Source: Bdellovibrionia bacterium
GTDB lineage: Bacteria > Bdellovibrionota > Bdellovibrionia > Bdellovibrionales > JAGQZY01
Reading direction: 5' to 3'
Assembly (NCBI GenBank): GCA_030424715.1
Contig: JAUHWH010000002.1
Location: forward strand, 1-64,000
Length of the DNA stretch: 64,000 nucleotides
Shown here: piece by piece, positions 60,589-64,000 of the stretch
Layout: the number at the start of each line of letters is the position of its first letter
Position numbering within the stretch: position 1 is the first letter of the stretch
Program-made: the position numbers and the translations under genes
Notes under the pieces: generated by a model
The model's database searches: none
Told to the model about the DNA's origin: nothing
The model's input: the letters and a program-made list of their open reading frames with translations, nothing else

Positions 60589-62646
60589 ATGAAAAAAATT
60601 ATTTTTATTTGTGTAGGACTATTATTAGTAAACTGTATTTCAAACGAAAAAGGTCGGTCCCCCGGGAGCCTCAACGATCATGACTTTTCAAAAGTTGATA
60701 TCGATAAACTGGAGAAGATTTACAGGTTCGCACTAGATCACCAAAGTGGAAACAAATTTAAGATTCTTAACTACCCAACTAGCAGTGCCGAGGATGTTAC
60801 CAATGGTACTGAAGCTATACAGCAATTTGAAAAGCTAGAGGCTATTCAAAAAACTAAAGATGATTTCCGAAACGCCTTGTGGAGCCAGCTCCCTCATACA
60901 CTTAATCAAGAAGAGCTGACTACCCTTGCTGGAGATTATGTTCGACCTCAAATCTTGTCGCGATTGAATGAAGCTGAGAAAAAGACATTAATTAAGTTTT
61001 GTTTTGGGCCGAAAGGAGCTGGAGACTATCTAGAAATAGGTTCTTTCGCTACTTTCGAATGCAATAACTACAACTTTCTGATAACAGAAGAAGATATCGC
61101 GCGATCTTTAGAATCGATACCTAATAAACCTTCAGGAGTCTACTATGATGGCGGTAACGGTTGGCATATATACGAAGACAAGGATCTAGAATACAACATC
61201 CAGGTTCTTACCTTGGCTATTGCACTGGAAAAAGAAAGATTTGTTTCAATCTTCGATTCTCTGGATAAATCAATTAGAGAAAAGTTTCGACACAATAGCC
61301 ATGGAATGAGTGAAGAAGATAAAATTGAGCCATTTGACCTTTTGTCTTCATACTCGACATGGCACATAATTGGTCAATCATCGGGCCAGTCAGACTTTGG
61401 TGATTTAAATAAAATATATATCGGAAAGCTTGTTCAAAAGTCTATGTCTAGGCTGTTTCAAATGTTTGACCGAGATCCTGAGTCAGACAAGCTTCCTACT
61501 ATGAGTATAATGAAAAAAGAAGGCCGAGCATTATTTTGGTGTGCAAACGGACGCTTCAAGCCGAGGCACCACACTTCCACCGAGAAACCTAACTATAGCT
61601 TCTTTCGATCTTATGGGAATGATATCCTTGAGGGAATGGTGCCTTCTTTTAAGCTCGCAGAATTAATAGAGAAAAAGCAGATGGGATTTACCTTTTTTTG
61701 CAACACGATGGAGTACAAGACCAGCGTGAGAGTTGAAAAGGCTGAGGCTATCAACCCCCCTCAACCCATAGATTATTCAAACCAAGAACAGATCAATGTT
61801 CTGATAACCGTCGCCCTAGTCTCAGAGATGAATTCTTCTGCACTCACCCTAGGCAAAACCTATCTGAGAACTATGGGAGGCTGGAGTCTTGTGGAAGATT
61901 TCAAAGAAATAGATACTAAAAGTGAGTTCACTCGCCTTCTTCCTGACACAGACATGTATATACCTGTGTCTCACGCCATGGATGTCAACGCATTTCATGT
62001 TGGCACCGTAAAGGGATATTCTTTAAAACTTAGAAAAAGTGTCACCGATAAAAGTGGAAGGACTAAAGTACTTAATGCAACACTACTGCTTCCTAAGTCA
62101 GATAACGGAATTGGCTCATCCCTCATAATGAACCCCGATTCTCTCTCTGATCTGTTACTTCAAAGAAGTAAACAAAACAAACAGCCTTTGTTTCTTATGA
62201 ACACTTCTTGTGGCTCTGAAAAAACCCTATTTACATGGATGACAACTTATAGAAATGTTTTAAGAAAAAAGATGAAATTAGGATTGATTTCAAATGTGTT
62301 AGAAGACCATGGAGCGCCTCATATTATTGGATCTAAAAGGTACTTTGATACAGGTTCTACCGGAGCAATTTTGTCGCACCTGAGTTACCCATCAGGCGCG
62401 ATTGAACAATTAGCAAAAGGAAACTCCGTCGCTGAAGTTGTCGAATTTTTAAAACAGGGTCAGAAGAAAAGTTTCGTCGGAGGAATAATGTCTTTCTTTG
62501 GTGACAATGATTCCCAGTCTGACCAATCAAATTCACCTGAGAATTTCGAGCCTGATTATGTGATGGATCATCCTGAACTACTAGAAATTGGCGGGTATAG
62601 AATAAACGTGAACCGACGAGGATTTCCGGCGGAACGTGAATACTAA
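60589..62646 (+). CDS. Large orphan lipoprotein
   Basis: The protein has 685 residues with a lipoprotein signal (IFICVGLLLVNC). I see no known domain. The mature protein is of mixed structure with charged surfaces and a few Cys (for example LNTSCGS and FWCANGR). It is AT-richer than the helicase gene before it, which hints at separate acquisition. No ribosome binding site is obvious. The 243-bp gap before it shows no gene. Confidence 0.7.
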   Translation: MKKIIFICVGLLLVNCISNEKGRSPGSLNDHDFSKVDIDKLEKIYRFALDHQSGNKFKILNYPTSSAEDVTNGTEAIQQFEKLEAIQKTKDDFRNALWSQLPHTLNQEELTTLAGDYVRPQILSRLNEAEKKTLIKFCFGPKGAGDYLEIGSFATFECNNYNFLITEEDIARSLESIPNKPSGVYYDGGNGWHIYEDKDLEYNIQVLTLAIALEKERFVSIFDSLDKSIREKFRHNSHGMSEEDKIEPFDLLSSYSTWHIIGQSSGQSDFGDLNKIYIGKLVQKSMSRLFQMFDRDPESDKLPTMSIMKKEGRALFWCANGRFKPRHHTSTEKPNYSFFRSYGNDILEGMVPSFKLAELIEKKQMGFTFFCNTMEYKTSVRVEKAEAINPPQPIDYSNQEQINVLITVALVSEMNSSALTLGKTYLRTMGGWSLVEDFKEIDTKSEFTRLLPDTDMYIPVSHAMDVNAFHVGTVKGYSLKLRKSVTDKSGRTKVLNATLLLPKSDNGIGSSLIMNPDSLSDLLLQRSKQNKQPLFLMNTSCGSEKTLFTWMTTYRNVLRKKMKLGLISNVLEDHGAPHIIGSKRYFDTGSTGAILSHLSYPSGAIEQLAKGNSVAEVVEFLKQGQKKSFVGGIMSFFGDNDSQSDQSNSPENFEPDYVMDHPELLEIGGYRINVNRRGFPAEREY

Positions 62647-62688
62647 ACGACAAAATTAGACAACTATTTTACTCAGTTGCAAGTGAGG

Positions 62689-63033
62689 CTATTTACCACA
62701 CGACGTGTCTGGCTCTGAGTACTTATCTATAAAGTCAAAAAGGTCGCCACAGCCTCTTTTCATTTTTTTGATGGCCTCTTTGTTGATACAATAACATGAT
62801 CTGGGTCCGTCGATTTCTCCTTTTACTAGTCCTGCTTCTTTTAAAACTTTCAGATGCTGGCTGACCGTGGACTGAGCCAAAGGCAGATCTTCGACCAACT
62901 CACCACAAATGCAACTTTGTTTTTTGGCCAGGACTTTTAAAATCGCAATTCGCCCCGGATGGGATAGCGCCTTGAACACTGCAGCAACTTCAATATCTTT
63001 TTTTGGAAACTCATTAATACTTGCAAAAGCCAT
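62689..63033 (-). CDS. arsR: ArsR-family metalloregulator
   Basis: The protein has about 114 residues. FKALSHPGRIAILKVLAKKQSCICGELVEDLPLAQSTVSQHLKVLKEAGLV is the ArsR winged helix, with the Cys-x-Cys pair of SCICGE that binds As(III) or another thiophilic metal. Extra cysteines near the C terminus may add to the site. I chose ATG 63033 because the sequence before it is unlike the family and would run into the divergent promoter. It is divergent from acr3 and should repress it. Confidence 0.88.
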   Translation of the reverse strand: MAFASINEFPKKDIEVAAVFKALSHPGRIAILKVLAKKQSCICGELVEDLPLAQSTVSQHLKVLKEAGLVKGEIDGPRSCYCINKEAIKKMKRGCGDLFDFIDKYSEPDTSCGK

Positions 63034-63045
63034 AAGTGAAATATA

Positions 63046-63063
63046 TATCGCAAATATACGATA
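63046..63063. promoter_or_regulatory. Inverted repeat, probable ArsR operator
   Basis: TATCG (63046-63050) and CGATA (63059-63063) with an 8-base AT-rich spacer lie in the 58-bp gap between the arsR and acr3 starts. Such imperfect 18-bp palindromes are normal ArsR sites. Confidence 0.5.
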
Positions 63064-63091
63064 AGCAATTGAAAATTTGGGGAGAGAATGG

Positions 63092-64000
63092 ATGAGCACT
63101 GAATCTGAAAAAATGGGCTTTTTTGAGCGCTATCTAACGATTTGGGTGGCAGCATGCATTGTTGGAGGCATTCTGGTCGGTCATCTAACCGGAGACTCAA
63201 TTGCCGTGTTGAGCGACCTGAATATCGCCACTGTCAATCTTCCGGTCGCGGTTCTTGTATGGCTGATGATTTACCCCATGATGGTGCAAATTGATTTTAG
63301 CTCTATTAAAGACGTTGGTAAGAATCCAAAAGGTTTGGCACTGACGCTGGCGATCAACTGGGCCATTAAACCCTTTACCATGGCTTTTTTTGCCTGGCTG
63401 TTTTTCGACAATATATTTTCACCGTTTTTGGAGGCAGACATTGCGCAACAGTACATTGCCGGGGCCATCTTGCTAGGAGCTGCGCCGTGCACCGCCATGG
63501 TGTTTGTCTGGTCCTATTTGACGGACGGAGATCCCGAGTACACTCTGGTCCAGGTGTCCATCAACGACCTTATTCTGCTGGTGGCTTTTATTCCGATTGT
63601 GAAGCTTCTCCTTGGTGTAACCGACATTGCCATACCCTACGACGCCCTCATCACCTCAGTCGTGGTGTTTGTGGTTATCCCTCTTGTCGCCGGTTTTCTT
63701 TCCAATAAAATCTTGATCCGTAGTTTTGGAGAAACTTGGTTTAAAGAAAAATTCTTGCCGATTCTAAAACCCGTATCGATCGCGGCTCTACTAACTACGT
63801 TAGTGCTTCTCTTTGCTTTTCAAGGCAGCCGAATCTTGGCCTCCCCGAGAGACATCGTCCTGATCGCTGTTCCGCTTGCAATACAAACCTATTTTATATT
63901 TTTCTTAGCCTGGTTTATCGGAAGAAATATGAAGCTCCCCCATTGCATTTTGTCCCCCGGGTCAATGATTGGGGCGAGTAACTTTTTTGAGCTGGCTGTG
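63092..64000 (+). CDS. acr3: ACR3-type arsenite efflux permease (partial, runs off window)
   Basis: The ATG at 63092 has GGGGAGAG upstream. The 303 codons inside the window are open to the end and encode eight or more helices. ACR3 features are MIYPMMVQIDFSSIKDV, AINWAIKPFTMAFFAWLFF, the AGAILLGAAPCTAMVFVWSYL segment with its essential Cys, and INDLILLVAFIPIVKLLLG. It exports arsenite with the proton or sodium gradient. About 50 C-terminal residues are missing by comparison with the family's usual length. Confidence 0.92.
   Translation, partial: MSTESEKMGFFERYLTIWVAACIVGGILVGHLTGDSIAVLSDLNIATVNLPVAVLVWLMIYPMMVQIDFSSIKDVGKNPKGLALTLAINWAIKPFTMAFFAWLFFDNIFSPFLEADIAQQYIAGAILLGAAPCTAMVFVWSYLTDGDPEYTLVQVSINDLILLVAFIPIVKLLLGVTDIAIPYDALITSVVVFVVIPLVAGFLSNKILIRSFGETWFKEKFLPILKPVSIAALLTTLVLLFAFQGSRILASPRDIVLIAVPLAIQTYFIFFLAWFIGRNMKLPHCILSPGSMIGASNFFELAV

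Noticed and set aside
62357-63708. Small ORFs opposite the lipoprotein, arsR and acr3 genes
   Set aside because: They are frame shadows of well-supported genes with no start signals of their own.

Overview
The window looks like the chromosome of a free-living or predatory Gram-negative bacterium, most likely a Bdellovibrio-type member of the Bdellovibrionota. This rests on gene style: many lipoproteins and secreted orphan proteins, a membrane-anchored MutS relative, a TIGR02147/DUF4423-like protein and a DEAD-box helicase with an RGG-rich tail. No rRNA or species marker is present, so the assignment is an inference. To the eye the flanks are GC-balanced, while about 7.4-45.9 kb is clearly AT-richer.

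Left flank (1-7.3 kb): a membrane MutS-like ATPase, a lysC-lysA pair (aspartate kinase and diaminopimelate decarboxylase, overlapping by 4 bp), a lipoprotein with two amidohydrolase modules of which the second has lost its metal ligands, and an intact initiator tRNA-Met.

Centre (7,344-45,935): an integrative and conjugative element (ICE) of about 38.6 kb inserted at the 3' end of tRNA-fMet and bounded by a 15-bp direct repeat. On the minus strand its left arm holds a ten-gene copper/silver operon: a Cys-rich leader protein, CusC-, CusB- and CusA-like efflux proteins, a cupredoxin, a multicopper oxidase, a PepSY protein, a cytochrome b562-like protein, an APC permease and a glutaredoxin-MauE fusion. 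Upstream lies a short type II CBASS defence operon (patatin CapV, CD-NTase, E2-like protein). A regulatory zone (22.1-25.4 kb) has two XRE regulators, a membrane protein with four AGGGxDPG-type repeats and two sigma-region-4-like proteins. The plus-strand conjugation genes follow: VirB2, B3, B4, B5, B6 and B8, then about 8.5 kb of cargo (an MqsRA-like toxin-antitoxin pair and a Czc-type Zn/Co/Cd efflux set with two CDF exporters and DUF3703), then VirB9, VirB10, VirD4, a lipoprotein, a putative PD-(D/E)XK (MOBC-like) relaxase, a strong oriT candidate, a relaxosome-like protein, excisionase and tyrosine integrase. Just outside attR is a second glutaredoxin-MauE gene (about 93% identical protein) followed by the last few codons of the APC permease. 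This looks like the stump of an earlier, related element at the same tRNA.

Right flank (46.8-64 kb): a lipoprotein, a glutathionyl-hydroquinone reductase, a pair of secreted orphan proteins, and a five-gene minus-strand cluster (histidine kinase, two family-5 solute-binding lipoproteins without permease, a small exported protein, and a HExxH protein resembling RiPP-associated HExxH enzymes). Then come a DEAD-box helicase behind a long leader with a 41-bp tandem repeat, an RNase D-like exonuclease, a large orphan lipoprotein, and a divergent arsR/acr3 pair cut by the window end.

Strongest candidates for something undescribed are the kinase/SBP/peptide/HExxH cluster (51.8-57.6 kb), the AGGGxDPG repeat membrane protein between two XRE regulators (22.1-24.2 kb), the PD-(D/E)XK relaxase with its oriT, and the two-layered ICE scar at tRNA-fMet.
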